From assembly GCF_001047675.1 (NCBI RefSeq), contig NZ_CP011975.1, forward strand, positions 1,900,073 through 1,964,072: a stretch of DNA of 64,000 nucleotides. Direction: 5' to 3'. The notes beneath the pieces are model-generated. The model saw only the letters and a list, made by a program, of their open reading frames with translations, was not told the DNA's origin and ran no database searches. Positions 53,622-62,723 of this stretch are shown here, one piece after another; position 1 is the stretch's first letter, and the number at the start of each line of letters is the position of its first letter. A program made the position numbers and the translations under genes. The DNA comes from Yersinia aleksiciae. Lineage in GTDB: Bacteria; Pseudomonadota; Gammaproteobacteria; Enterobacterales; Enterobacteriaceae.

Positions 53622-54638
53622 ATGATTGAGCTTCAGCATATTTCTAAAACCTTTGAGCGCAAAGGTATCAAGCTACAGGCATTGAATAATGTCAATTTAA
53701 CCGTCGAAGATGGCGATATATTTGGCATCATCGGTTATAGCGGTGCAGGGAAAAGCACCTTATTGCGGATGGTCAACTCGCTGGAGAGCCCGACATCAGG
53801 TAATGTCATTATTGATGGTAAGAACCTGCATGATTTTAGTCATGAGCAGCTCCGGCTGCTGAAAAAAAATATTGGCATGATATTCCAAAATTTCAATTTA
53901 CTGGAATCAAAGACAGTTTTTAAAAATGTGGCTATGCCGCTAATTCTATTAGGAAAAAACAAAAAATTCATTCAGGATCGCGTCGCTGAACTGTTAGATT
54001 TTGTCGGTTTAGGCGATAAAAGCCACAGCTTCCCTAACGAATTATCGGGTGGCCAGAAACAACGAGTGGGTATTGCCCGCGCACTGGCAACCAATCCGTC
54101 GATTCTATTATGTGATGAGGCCACTTCTTCACTGGATCCACAAACCACCGCCCAGATTTTATTATTGCTGAAGAAAATCAACCAGCAATACAACATTACG
54201 GTTTTGCTGATTACCCATGAAATGTCAGTGATTCAAAAAATATGCAATAAGGTGGCGGTTATGGAGAACGGCCAAATTATTGAGCAAGGATCCGTATTAA
54301 CGGTGTTTGGTCATCCGACGCACCCCACTACCCTTAATTTCGTCCGCACCGTCATAAAAGACAGTTTACCCGAGAGCGTAAAAAAGCTGTTGGATAACAG
54401 CCATGCAGGTCGCCAATTCCGATTAGCCTTTATGGGTTCAATCGCCACTCAACCGGTGATCAATCAGCTCATCAAGCAGTATGACATTGGCGTTAATATT
54501 CTGTTTGCCAACATGTCAGAGATACAGGACACCACTCTCGGCCACATGGTGCTGTTATTAACCGGTGAGAATCACACCATTGATGACGCCGTCAGTTATC
54601 TGACAGGGACCGGTATTGATATACAGGAAATAAATTGA
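53622..54638 (+). CDS. MetN-type ABC transporter ATP-binding protein
   Basis: ATPase of 338 residues for the MetI-type permease. Walker A GYSGAGKSTLLRMV, Q-loop IFQNFNLL, signature LSGGQKQRVGIARALATN, Walker B ILLCDEATSSLD and the switch histidine in LLITHEMSV. Residues about 250-338 form the C-terminal NIL domain (FRLAFMGSIATQPVINQLIK) that in E. coli senses methionine, suggesting trans-inhibition here too. It lies 12 bp after the binding-protein gene and overlaps metI by one base. Confidence 0.93.
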   Translation: MIELQHISKTFERKGIKLQALNNVNLTVEDGDIFGIIGYSGAGKSTLLRMVNSLESPTSGNVIIDGKNLHDFSHEQLRLLKKNIGMIFQNFNLLESKTVFKNVAMPLILLGKNKKFIQDRVAELLDFVGLGDKSHSFPNELSGGQKQRVGIARALATNPSILLCDEATSSLDPQTTAQILLLLKKINQQYNITVLLITHEMSVIQKICNKVAVMENGQIIEQGSVLTVFGHPTHPTTLNFVRTVIKDSLPESVKKLLDNSHAGRQFRLAFMGSIATQPVINQLIKQYDIGVNILFANMSEIQDTTLGHMVLLLTGENHTIDDAVSYLTGTGIDIQEIN

Positions 54639-55297
54639 TGATCGAAACCGCCATTACACTGGACCAATTTGTTCAAGCGCTGCACGACACACTGGTGATG
54701 GTCAGTATCTCATTGGTGATCGGTTCTCTTATTGGTATACCCCTGGGGATATTATTGGTAGTGACCCGTCCGGGCGGGTTAATTAAAAACCGCGCCTTTT
54801 ATAATATTCTCAATCCGGTCATCAATATCATCCGATCACTGCCCTTTATTATTCTGATGGTGGCGATTATTCCGCTCACCCGCTTGATTGTGAATACCAC
54901 TATCGGGACACCGGGAGCGATTGTACCGTTGATTATTTTTATCGCGCCCTATATTGGTCGGCTGGTAGAGAACTCATTACTGGATGTGAATCCCGGTATT
55001 TTGGAAGCGGCAAAATCAATGGGCGCGACCCCTTTACAGGCGATTTGGTATTTTCTGTTACCCGAAGCCTTATCATCGTTAATATTGGCCCTGACCACCG
55101 CCACCATTGGTTTGATTGGTGCAACGGCAATGGCGGGGACAGTCGGTGGTGGGGGGATCGGGGATTTAGCCATCACTTATGGTTATCAGCGTTTTGATAC
55201 TTTTGTGACAGTCACCACCGCCATTGTCTTAATTATCACCGTGCAACTTATCCAATCACTGGGCAATTTATTTGCCAGTAAAATTCGCCGCGAATAA
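54638..55297 (+). CDS. MetI-type ABC transporter permease
   Basis: Permease of 219 residues with five membrane segments. The EAA loop is visible as EAAKSMGATPLQAIWYFLLP, and the C-terminal half contains GATAMAGTVGGGGIGDLAIT, typical of MetI. The start ATG 54638 overlaps the metN stop (TGATG). The gene completes the Q-N-I transporter. It ends 22 bp before a run of dispersed repeats. Confidence 0.93.
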   Translation: MIETAITLDQFVQALHDTLVMVSISLVIGSLIGIPLGILLVVTRPGGLIKNRAFYNILNPVINIIRSLPFIILMVAIIPLTRLIVNTTIGTPGAIVPLIIFIAPYIGRLVENSLLDVNPGILEAAKSMGATPLQAIWYFLLPEALSSLILALTTATIGLIGATAMAGTVGGGGIGDLAITYGYQRFDTFVTVTTAIVLIITVQLIQSLGNLFASKIRRE

Positions 55298-55335
55298 ATA
55301 ATGCGTAAAAATCCGAGACTGATGATCCGTTGATA

Positions 55336-55400
55336 AGCGGGGAAATGTGCCGAATGAGGCGTAGCGGCGTGAGCCGCCGGAGCACCCGTCTCCGGACTGA
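55336..55400. repeat. Dispersed intergenic palindromic repeat, copy C
   Basis: Begins AGCGGGGAAATGTG and continues with GGCGTGAGCCGCCGGAGCAC. It matches copies A and B in its first half and is diverged at the 3' end. It lies in the gap between metI and the chemotaxis receptor gene. Confidence 0.82.
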
Positions 55401-55418
55401 CGTCTAAAGTAAAATGAA

Positions 55419-55490
55419 AGGGGGAAACCTGCCGTTGGGGCATAGTGACGTAAGCCACCGAAGCGCCCCTAGGTGCAGTCCCCCTTCCCC
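55419..55490. repeat. Dispersed intergenic palindromic repeat, copy D
   Basis: Begins AGGGGGAAACCTGC and ends AGGTGCAGTCCCCCTT, with TGACGTAAGCCACCGAAGCG in the middle. It is a more diverged copy next to copy C, in the same orientation; the G-rich and C-rich ends still pair with each other. Confidence 0.75.
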
Positions 55491-55532
55491 TTCACACACT
55501 CACTCATTTTTCAAATAAGTCACAGCCGTGCA

Positions 55533-57437
55533 TTAAACCTTAAATCCGCTAATCACATTCTCCAACTGCAAGGTTTGATCCTGCATGGCTTGAGCTGCTG
55601 CCGCCACTTGCTCCACCAGCGCCGCATTTTGCTGAGTCGAGTTATCTAACTGATTAATTGCCAAATTAACCTGCTCAATACCCAAACTCTGCTCTTGGCT
55701 GGATGACATAATCTCATTCATCAATGCCGCCACATTGGAAACGCCACTCATCAAATCATCCATGGTAGTACCCGCATCAGCCACTAAACCGGTACCAATC
55801 GCAATATCAGACACCGAATCTTCAATCAGCTTTTTAATCTCGCGCGCGGAGGTTGCCGAACGCTGCGCCAAATTACGCACCTCCGATGCCACCACCGCAA
55901 AACCACGACCCTGCTCACCGGCTCTGGCGGCCTCTACCGCCGCATTCAGCGCCAAGATATTGGTTTGGAAGGCAATGCTGTCAATCACACTGATGATATC
56001 GACGATTTTCTTCGATGAATGATTGATGGAACCCATGGTATCCACCACTTTTTTCACGACCGTACTGCCTTTTACCGCCACAGCGGAAGCCTCCATCGCC
56101 AATTGGTTGGCATGGCTGGCGTTATCCGCATTTTGTTTCACGGTACTGGTCAACTCATCCATCGAAGCCGCCGTCTCTTCAATTGAACTGGCTTGATCCT
56201 CGGTACGGGCAGACAAGTCCAGATTGCCGCTGGCAATCTCACGTGATGCCGAGGCAATCGCCAGACTGCTCTCACCGACTTGACGCATCATTTGCTGCAA
56301 ATAGTCGATAAAGGCATTGAAACTCTGGTTAATGGCATTGAACTCCGGACTGCTGCTCTCCGGCAAGCGCTGAGTTAAATCCGCCCCGCCCGCAGACAAT
56401 GCGGTGATATTCTCTTTCAAATTCGCTAAGCGCTTCATAAAGACGCGGATGGAGAACACCAGGAATAGCAGCAGCAACAACATGATCGGAATCTGCACCA
56501 ATCCCAGATGCATCAGGATGCTGTGACTCTGTTTAACCAATAAGCTCGTTGGCAGGTCAGTGACCAAATACCACGGGCTATTGGCGATCGGGCGGATAAA
56601 CAGGGTGTGCGAGGTGCCATCGACATCAAATTCGCTTTCTAGCGCTTTTTGCTCTTTCATTTGCGGCAACAACCGCTGTGTCTCGGCAGCCATCGGCAAA
56701 CTACCCGCAAAATCAGACAGATTTTTTAGCTCTGCTTTGCCGTCAGCCAAAGCGCTGCTGCCCACAATCTTGCCATCCGCTTCGACAATCAGAATGGTGC
56801 CGTTCACTTTCTGCTCCATCTCTTTAACCAAGCGGTTAAAGAAACCTAAAGTGACGTCAATGGTTGAAACACCATATGCCTCACCGCCTTTATAAATCGC
56901 CATCGCGCAGTTGGTTCTCGGCTGTGGACTGGCATCATCTTGATAGGCTTTAGCCCAAGCGCAGAAGCCTTTCGGCGCATTTAAGCCATCTTTGTACCAC
57001 GACTGCTCAAAGTAGTTTTGCGATTCTGGGGAGTTCCAGTGGGTGTTAACTGTTAGCTTGTTTTCCCCATTACGGGCAAAAAAGGTACTGAATTTAGTCA
57101 CCCCTGGCTCACGTTTATTGGGCAGAGGCCAAATACCGCCGCCAAATACATTGCTGTCGCCGTATTGATCCACCAACCCCGGTAATAATGGGTCGATAGT
57201 ATTGCTGTCCATAATGGCAACCGCCTGAGTAATACTGCGGGCTTGGGCTTCAACTTTATTCATTTGCGCGGTGATGGCCGTCGCAATTTGGTCAACGCTA
57301 TTACCGACAATCGTGCTTTCAGATTGTTTAAGTTGTGGTGTGATAAACAGCTGAATAACCACCACGGTGATGACTAGCAAAAGAATGAAAAACGCACTAA
57401 CGAGTAAGGTGAATCGGGCTTGAGTGGTTTTTAGCAT
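55533..57437 (-). CDS. Methyl-accepting chemotaxis protein
   Basis: Transmembrane chemoreceptor of about 634 residues. TM1 (about 8-30, [20 protein letters not shown]), a large periplasmic dCache-like domain (about 35-275, with [19 protein letters not shown]), TM2 (about 285-310), HAMP, then a cytoplasmic signalling hairpin with the conserved [20 protein letters not shown] and [16 protein letters not shown]. The C-terminus is [10 protein letters not shown], with no NWETF-type CheR-docking tail. ATG 57437 is the likely start; an in-frame ATG at 57491 would add 18 polar residues. Ligand unknown. It stands alone. Confidence 0.9.
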   Translation of the reverse strand: MLKTTQARFTLLVSAFFILLLVITVVVIQLFITPQLKQSESTIVGNSVDQIATAITAQMNKVEAQARSITQAVAIMDSNTIDPLLPGLVDQYGDSNVFGGGIWPLPNKREPGVTKFSTFFARNGENKLTVNTHWNSPESQNYFEQSWYKDGLNAPKGFCAWAKAYQDDASPQPRTNCAMAIYKGGEAYGVSTIDVTLGFFNRLVKEMEQKVNGTILIVEADGKIVGSSALADGKAELKNLSDFAGSLPMAAETQRLLPQMKEQKALESEFDVDGTSHTLFIRPIANSPWYLVTDLPTSLLVKQSHSILMHLGLVQIPIMLLLLLFLVFSIRVFMKRLANLKENITALSAGGADLTQRLPESSSPEFNAINQSFNAFIDYLQQMMRQVGESSLAIASASREIASGNLDLSARTEDQASSIEETAASMDELTSTVKQNADNASHANQLAMEASAVAVKGSTVVKKVVDTMGSINHSSKKIVDIISVIDSIAFQTNILALNAAVEAARAGEQGRGFAVVASEVRNLAQRSATSAREIKKLIEDSVSDIAIGTGLVADAGTTMDDLMSGVSNVAALMNEIMSSSQEQSLGIEQVNLAINQLDNSTQQNAALVEQVAAAAQAMQDQTLQLENVISGFKV

Positions 57438-57682
57438 TATCGTGTCGCTCAATGTCAGAGAGCTGGATAGCTCCAGATCTATTAACGGCATTCCACGCGC
57501 AGACTTGATAACGGATTGAAACGATTTTTCCGTTTCTCTCCGGCGATCACAATTTCAGTGTAATTAATCCGCGGCTGACAAAGAGTTAAGTGAAATTTTC
57601 AGGGGGCTGGCGGCAGATAGTCATTGTTATCTCGCGCAAGTTTGTCCTACTCTGGGGGGGAAACCCTGTTACGACCCTAAGT

Positions 57683-57730
57683 CATTCGAGTGCAACCAAC
57701 GCACATGCCACTTGAAGTATGACGGGTATA
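57683..57730. repeat. ERIC element, one end only
   Basis: CATTCGAGTGCAACCAACGC followed by ACATGCCACTTGAAGTATGACGGGTATA matches the terminal half of the enterobacterial ERIC sequence. The other half is missing. It lies 26 bp upstream of chrR, so it falls in the chrR leader. Confidence 0.82.
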
Positions 57731-57755
57731 TTCATTTACTGAATGGGAGTATGTC

Positions 57756-58328
57756 ATGTCACAGCAACCCCTTAAAATCGTTACCCTGCTGGGTAGCCTG
57801 CGCAGTGGTTCTTACAATGCCATGGTAGCCCGCGCGCTGCCTAAATTAGCGCCCGCCGGCGTCACCATCGAAGCCCTGCCGTCTATTCGCGACATTCCGC
57901 TTTATGATGCTGACGTACAACAGGAAGATGGCTTCCCAACAACGGTTCAGGCCATTGCTGAGCAAATCCGTCAGGCGGATGGCGTGATTATCGTGACGCC
58001 GGAATATAACTATTCTGTCCCCGGCGGCTTAAAGAATGCGATCGACTGGCTATCCCGTTTACCCAATCAACCGCTGGCGGGTAAACCGGTGGCGATCCAA
58101 ACCAGCTCAATGGGGCCTGTGGGTGGCGCACGTTGCCAATATCATCTGCGCCAGATTTTGGTGTTCCTCGATGCGATGGTGATGAATAAGCCTGAATTTA
58201 TGGGCGGAGTGATTCAATCCAAAGTGGATGAGCAAGCCAAAGAGTTGATCGAGCAAGGGACACTGGATTTCCTGAGCGGCCAGTTGGCGGCCTTCGCCAC
58301 TTACATTGATCGTGTTCGCGTGAAGTAA
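57756..58328 (+). CDS. chrR: ChrR, NADPH-dependent FMN reductase (quinone/chromate reductase)
   Basis: Flavodoxin-like FMN enzyme of 190 residues that reduces quinones by two electrons and can reduce chromate. FMN-site lines VTLLGSLRSGSYNAMVARAL and VIIVTPEYNYSVPGGLKNAI are conserved, as is QTSSMGPVGGARCQYHLRQI. It corresponds to E. coli ChrR (YieF). Start ATG has GGGAG upstream. It precedes the sensor kinase by 106 bp without an obvious terminator. Confidence 0.95.
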   Translation: MSQQPLKIVTLLGSLRSGSYNAMVARALPKLAPAGVTIEALPSIRDIPLYDADVQQEDGFPTTVQAIAEQIRQADGVIIVTPEYNYSVPGGLKNAIDWLSRLPNQPLAGKPVAIQTSSMGPVGGARCQYHLRQILVFLDAMVMNKPEFMGGVIQSKVDEQAKELIEQGTLDFLSGQLAAFATYIDRVRVK

Positions 58329-58434
58329 GTAAGCCCTTACCCCAGTAATTCTAACGCTCCCCACAAACCTACGGGCACTGGGGAGCCACTCTCTACCCAC
58401 ACTTGCCACTCTCTTTTGCGGATGCTGCTGACCG

Positions 58435-59769
58435 ATGGCCATTAAAATCACTGTCTGGTTGACCCTGACCCTGATATCCACACTTTGGCTGGGTTGGTAC
58501 GGGCTAAACACACAACAAGCCGAACGTGAGGCGGATTTTCGCATCACTCACCGCGAACTGAGCCAACAACTGGCCCAGCAGCAGGCGATTCTGTTTTTGA
58601 CGCTGGAACCGAGCCAACTGACGCAACTACAGCGCCACTTACCGCAACTGGCGGCCATCAGCCAAACAGCGGCCGACCATTCAAAACCAGGCCAGCTCAG
58701 CCTGCATATTCAGGGCGGCGATTACCGCTTATCTAACTCCTACAATGGCAGTGGCTTGCAGGTTAACGGCCAGCGCTTGCTGCAAGTGGTGGGTTTGCCC
58801 GCTAATTTTGACAGCGTGGTCTTGCGCTATCAGCAGCATCAACTCGCGGTGCTGGGCCATTCAACACCTGAAAGTTTCTGGCAGTGGCAAAAACCGCTGG
58901 GAGAGGGGGCGCAATCCTTCACCTTAATCGGCCATGCCACCCCGATTTGGCGTAATTTACCTTGGTTAACCGCCTTGCTACTCTCACTGATCACCGCCGC
59001 TGCCTTGTATGGTTGGCACCGCTGGCAACAGTTGGCCCAGTACCGCTTGCACGCCGAACAACGGGCCAAATTCGCCGATCAAGCCAGACTCAATGCCATG
59101 GGGGAGATTGCCACCGGCATCGCCCATGAGTTGAATCAGCCACTCACCGCCACCCTGACTTATAACCAGACCGCGCTGCGACTATTACCGCCGCAGGATG
59201 AAAAAGTCGCGCCATTACTGGTGGCCTCGGTTGAGCAGATTAAGCGCATCGCCGCGCTGCTCGACCGCCTACGAACACTGCTCAGCCGTGGGCAGGTCAA
59301 CTTACAACCGGTGATGGTGGCAGATGTCTGGCAGCGGGTTAATATGCTGTTAAAACAAGAAGTTACCGCCGCCAACCTGAGGGTGCACAGCGACATCCCC
59401 GCCCATTTACCGCCGCTCCAGAGTGATCCGCTCTGGCTGGAGCAGGTTTTTCATAATTTGCTCAGCAATGCGATTCACGCGCTGCAAGATACGCCCGCAC
59501 CGACAGTCTATTTTCGGGTTAACCATCAGCCAAAACAGTGGGTTATCCAAATCGAAGATAATGGCTCAGGGCTAAGCCAACAGCAGTTGGACAATCTGTT
59601 TACCCCTTTCTATACCACCCGCGAGAGCGGATTGGGACTGGGGCTGACCCTGTGCGAAACATTGGTGCAACGAATGGGAGGCGACATAAAAGCAGGAAAC
59701 AGTGAACAGGGGGGCGCCTGCTTTACCCTGACTTTTCCCATAAATTCAGCAGGGAGACCCCATGACTAA
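58435..59769 (+). CDS. Membrane sensor histidine kinase
   Basis: Sensor of 444 residues. TM1 about 4-24 (TVWLTLTLISTLWLGWYGL), a periplasmic loop of about 150 residues without a motif I recognise, TM2 about 175-195. The phosphoacceptor is H231 in IATGIAHELNQPLTATLTYN, of the FixL/TtrS/DctB type. The ATPase has NLLSNAIHALQD, EDNGSGLS and GLGLGLTLCETLVQRMGG. It overlaps the response-regulator gene by eight bases and forms a pair with it. The stimulus is unknown; TtrS of tetrathionate respiration is a relative by kinase type, but no ttr genes are nearby. Confidence 0.92.
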   Translation: MAIKITVWLTLTLISTLWLGWYGLNTQQAEREADFRITHRELSQQLAQQQAILFLTLEPSQLTQLQRHLPQLAAISQTAADHSKPGQLSLHIQGGDYRLSNSYNGSGLQVNGQRLLQVVGLPANFDSVVLRYQQHQLAVLGHSTPESFWQWQKPLGEGAQSFTLIGHATPIWRNLPWLTALLLSLITAAALYGWHRWQQLAQYRLHAEQRAKFADQARLNAMGEIATGIAHELNQPLTATLTYNQTALRLLPPQDEKVAPLLVASVEQIKRIAALLDRLRTLLSRGQVNLQPVMVADVWQRVNMLLKQEVTAANLRVHSDIPAHLPPLQSDPLWLEQVFHNLLSNAIHALQDTPAPTVYFRVNHQPKQWVIQIEDNGSGLSQQQLDNLFTPFYTTRESGLGLGLTLCETLVQRMGGDIKAGNSEQGGACFTLTFPINSAGRPHD

Positions 59770-60373
59770 ACATATTTATCTGATTGATGACGATGAGGGG
59801 GTACGCGCCGCACTCGCCGCGCTACTCGCCACCATGGGCTGGGAGGTTAAAGCATTCAGCAACGGTCAGGATTTCCTCGACACCTTAGCGATCACCCAAC
59901 CCAGCTGTGTGCTGGTGGACATCAGAATGCCGGGTAAAAGTGGGATAGCAGTATTGGAAGCCATTCAGTCTCGTGATAGCTCGCTACCGGTCATCATAAT
60001 GACCGGGCACGGCAACATTGAGTTATGCCGTCGCGCCTTTAAGGGTGGTGCATTGGAGTTTCTGACCAAACCCATTGATGCTGATGTACTGATCGAAACC
60101 GTCAGTCTGGCACTAGAGCAACATGAGCAGGCGCTGACAACACAGCAACTGCAGACAGGCTATCAGCAGTTGCTCAGCCAACTCTCTGCCCGCGAGCGAG
60201 AAGTGGCTGCCCTGATTATTCAGGGGGAGACCAGCAAACAAATTGCACATATTTTGTCGCTGTCACCGCGAACCGTGGAGGCTCACCGCGCCAATATCTT
60301 TGCCAAGCTGGAGGTGAGCTCGCTGGCATTACTGATCCATTATTACGCGCCATTAATGGGTAGCCATTCCTAG
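59762..60373 (+). CDS. FixJ/TtrR-type response regulator
   Basis: Regulator of 203 residues. The receiver has acidic residues in LIDDDEG, phosphoacceptor D53 in VLVDIRMPGKSG, T81 in IIMTGHG and K103 in LTKPID. The C-terminal LuxR-type helix-turn-helix reads LSAREREVAALIIQGETSKQ then IAHILSLSPRTVEAHRANIF. It overlaps the kinase gene by eight bases and ends 128 bp before the secreted HbpS-like gene, a plausible target or partner. Confidence 0.93.
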   Translation: MTKHIYLIDDDEGVRAALAALLATMGWEVKAFSNGQDFLDTLAITQPSCVLVDIRMPGKSGIAVLEAIQSRDSSLPVIIMTGHGNIELCRRAFKGGALEFLTKPIDADVLIETVSLALEQHEQALTTQQLQTGYQQLLSQLSAREREVAALIIQGETSKQIAHILSLSPRTVEAHRANIFAKLEVSSLALLIHYYAPLMGSHS

Positions 60374-60501
60374 CTGGAATGGTCGGAATAGGTAGATCTA
60401 CGGAGCAAAACGGGTAGTTAGCCGAATGTTTTTTCACTACGTATCGCCGTAGGATGACGGCACTGTGATGAAATCACGTCGCTAACAATAAGGATTTTTA
60501 T

Positions 60502-60996
60502 ATGATCAAGCCTATTGCCCTCACCTCTGCCTTATTCATTGGCCTGTTAACACAAGCCTCTGCTGCGGGTCTCAACACTGAACGTAATATTTCTCTGGCC
60601 TTGGCAACAGACTTGGCGAGCCGTACCCTCGCGGTTTGTCAGGCTGATGGCTATAACGTGGCGGTCACAGTGGTGGACCGCGCCGGTATCATCAAAACTG
60701 TCTTACGCGCAGATAATGCCGGGCCACATACGGTTAAAGCCAGCGAACAGAAAGCCTTTACTGCACTGTCGACTAAAACACCAAGCGGACAAGTGATGGA
60801 AAACAGCCAAAAAACACCTGCGGCCAATAACCTGAAAGATATTCCGGGCTTCTTGCTGTTGGGTGGCGGTGTGCCAGTGAAAGCGGGTGATGAAGTGGTG
60901 GGTGCGGTGGGTGTTGCCGGTGCGCCGGGTGGGCATCTGGATGCGCAATGTGCCACCAAGGCACTGGAGCAGATCAGCGCTCAGCTGAAAGCTTAA
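60502..60996 (+). CDS. Secreted GlcG/HbpS-family protein
   Basis: Small protein of 164 residues with a signal peptide (residues 1-22, FIGLLTQASAAG). The mature part is a full DUF336/GlcG-HbpS domain: LATDLASRTLAVCQADGYNV, VTVVDRAGIIKTVLRADNAG, FLLLGGGVPVKAGDEVVGAV and VAGAPGGHLDAQCA. HbpS of Streptomyces is an extracellular heme-binding sensor partner of a two-component system; GlcG of E. coli is encoded with glycolate genes. Here the gene is directly downstream of a kinase-regulator pair and no glc genes are near, so an HbpS-like role is possible but not shown. A strong terminator follows. Confidence 0.88.
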   Translation: MIKPIALTSALFIGLLTQASAAGLNTERNISLALATDLASRTLAVCQADGYNVAVTVVDRAGIIKTVLRADNAGPHTVKASEQKAFTALSTKTPSGQVMENSQKTPAANNLKDIPGFLLLGGGVPVKAGDEVVGAVGVAGAPGGHLDAQCATKALEQISAQLKA

Positions 60997-61006
60997 TATT
61001 ATCGAT

Positions 61007-61045
61007 AAAACGCCCCCACCCTCGGTGTCGAAAAGGGGGCGTTTT
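61007..61045. terminator. Bidirectional terminator between the HbpS-like gene and adeP
   Basis: AAAACGCCCCC (61007-61017) pairs with GGGGGCGTTTT (61035-61045). A long GC stem with flanking A and T runs lies between convergent genes. Confidence 0.9.
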
Positions 61046-61071
61046 GACGATCAGTGGCTAATCACTGGCGA

Positions 61072-62400
61072 TCAGTGATCAACAAAAGCAATTTTCAGCA
61101 CAAACAGCAGTGCAACCACCACCACGCATGGGCTGATTTCACGCCAGCGGCCAGTGCCCAACTTCATCACGCAGTAAGAGATAAAGCCCAGCGCGATACC
61201 TTCCGTAATAGAGAAGCTGAACGGCATCATGACGGCAGTGACAAATGCTGGAACCGCCTCGGTCAGGTCATCCCATTTCACGCGGGATAAGCTGGAGGTC
61301 ATCAGCACGCCCACATAAATCAGCGCACCCGCAGCAGCATAAGCTGGCACCATACCCGCCAGTGGCGAAATAAACATCACCAGCAGGAACAAGATCCCCA
61401 CCACCACGGCGGTTAAGCCGGTACGACCACCGACAGAAACCCCGGAGGAGCTTTCGATATAAGCGGTCACTGATGAAGTACCGATAAAAGCACCGGCAAC
61501 CGAGCTGATGCTATCGACGTACAGCGCCTGTTTCATGCGCGGAAACTTGCCTTTATCGTCGGTTAAGCCAGCTTTATCCGTCACACCAATCAATGTGCCG
61601 GATGAATCGAATAGGTTAACCAACATGAAGGAGAAAATGATCCCCGCCATACTAATATTCAGCGCCCCAGCCAGATCAACCTGCCCAACGACGGAGGTCA
61701 CACTTGGCGGCATGGAGAAAATGCCGGAGTAATGCACATCACCCAGCGCCCAGCCAATCAGGGTGGTCACCACGATAGAGACCAGTACCGCCGCATGGAT
61801 ATTGCGTGAGGCCAGTACCGCGATGATAAAGAAGCCCAGCGCACCCAGCAGCACGCTGTGGGAGGTCAGATTACCCACGGTAACCAAGGTATCTGGGTTG
61901 GCGACCACGATACCGGCATTTTTCAGCCCCATCATGGCAATAAACAGGCCGATACCGCTGGTGATCCCCACGCGCAGGCTCAGCGGAATGTTGGCAATCA
62001 TCCAATAACGGATGCGGAAAATGGTCAGCAGAAGGAAACCGATTGCGCCCCAGAAAATCGCACCCATGCCAACCTGCCATGAAATACCCATCGCACCCAC
62101 CACCACAAAAGCGAAGAACGCGTTAAGCCCCATCGCCGGTGCCAGTGCTACCGGTAAGTTCGCCAATAAGCCCATAAAGATGCTACCAAAGGCGGCGATC
62201 AAGCAGGTGGTGACGAAAACCGCCTGCACATCCATCCCCGCCACGCCTAAAATCTGCGGGTTAACGAACACGATATAGACCATGGTCAGGAAGGTGGTGA
62301 TACCGGCGATCAGCTCAGTACGTGCCGTGGTGCCGTGTTGCTTCAGTTTGAAAACACGTTCGAGCAGCCCCTGCTCAGTATCAAGGTTTGGTTTACTCAT
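61072..62400 (-). CDS. adeP: Adenine permease (NCS2 family)
   Basis: Purine:proton symporter of 442 residues, matching E. coli AdeP (YieG, 445). Landmarks: LIAGITTFLTMVYIVFVNPQ, NLPVALAPAMGLNAFFAFVV, SFMLVNLFDSSGTLIGVTDK and SSVTAYIESSSGVSVGGRTG. About 14 hydrophobic segments are visible. It probably imports adenine with high affinity. Divergent from yieH, as in E. coli, with a 323-bp gap that holds an ERIC-like repeat end. Confidence 0.96.
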   Translation of the reverse strand: MSKPNLDTEQGLLERVFKLKQHGTTARTELIAGITTFLTMVYIVFVNPQILGVAGMDVQAVFVTTCLIAAFGSIFMGLLANLPVALAPAMGLNAFFAFVVVGAMGISWQVGMGAIFWGAIGFLLLTIFRIRYWMIANIPLSLRVGITSGIGLFIAMMGLKNAGIVVANPDTLVTVGNLTSHSVLLGALGFFIIAVLASRNIHAAVLVSIVVTTLIGWALGDVHYSGIFSMPPSVTSVVGQVDLAGALNISMAGIIFSFMLVNLFDSSGTLIGVTDKAGLTDDKGKFPRMKQALYVDSISSVAGAFIGTSSVTAYIESSSGVSVGGRTGLTAVVVGILFLLVMFISPLAGMVPAYAAAGALIYVGVLMTSSLSRVKWDDLTEAVPAFVTAVMMPFSFSITEGIALGFISYCVMKLGTGRWREISPCVVVVALLFVLKIAFVDH

Positions 62401-62723
62401 TTAAGGAGTTCCACAGAAGGGAGTGATAGTTGGGAACATCCTATAACAAAAAACCCTTGTTTTGAGCGGGATCACACTCTTTTTTGTGGCTTTTTTATCG
62501 CCACTGTTGCGCAACATTTGTATCCCCAGAACCCACGTCATTCAACTCGTTGAATTTTATTTGTTTAATATGGCTTATACCCAAATTAATTGGAGTTTCA
62601 GCTAACATCCCCGTGACTGCAAGTAAGAAGGGGATGGTAATAATGTATCGCATTCTGAGTCAGGATGATTAAAGTAGGAAGGGTATCAATCTCGATCAAT
62701 ACATTCGAAAATAAGGGAATTGA
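62401..62723. promoter_or_regulatory. Divergent gap between adeP and yieH
   Basis: A 323-bp gap carrying the promoters of both genes. An ERIC-like end lies at 62578-62601 (TACCCAAATTAATTGGAGTT then TCAG). I did not see a gene or a riboswitch-like fold that I can support. Confidence 0.55.
62578..62601. repeat. ERIC-like repeat end
   Basis: TACCCAAATTAATTGGAGTT, then TCAG, nearly identical to 49537-49560. Similar to the second end of ERIC elements, but without the rest. Confidence 0.75.

Noticed and set aside
60502-60996. Calling the exported protein GlcG of the glycolate operon
   Set aside because: No glcDEF or glycolate regulator is nearby, so only the family name is justified.
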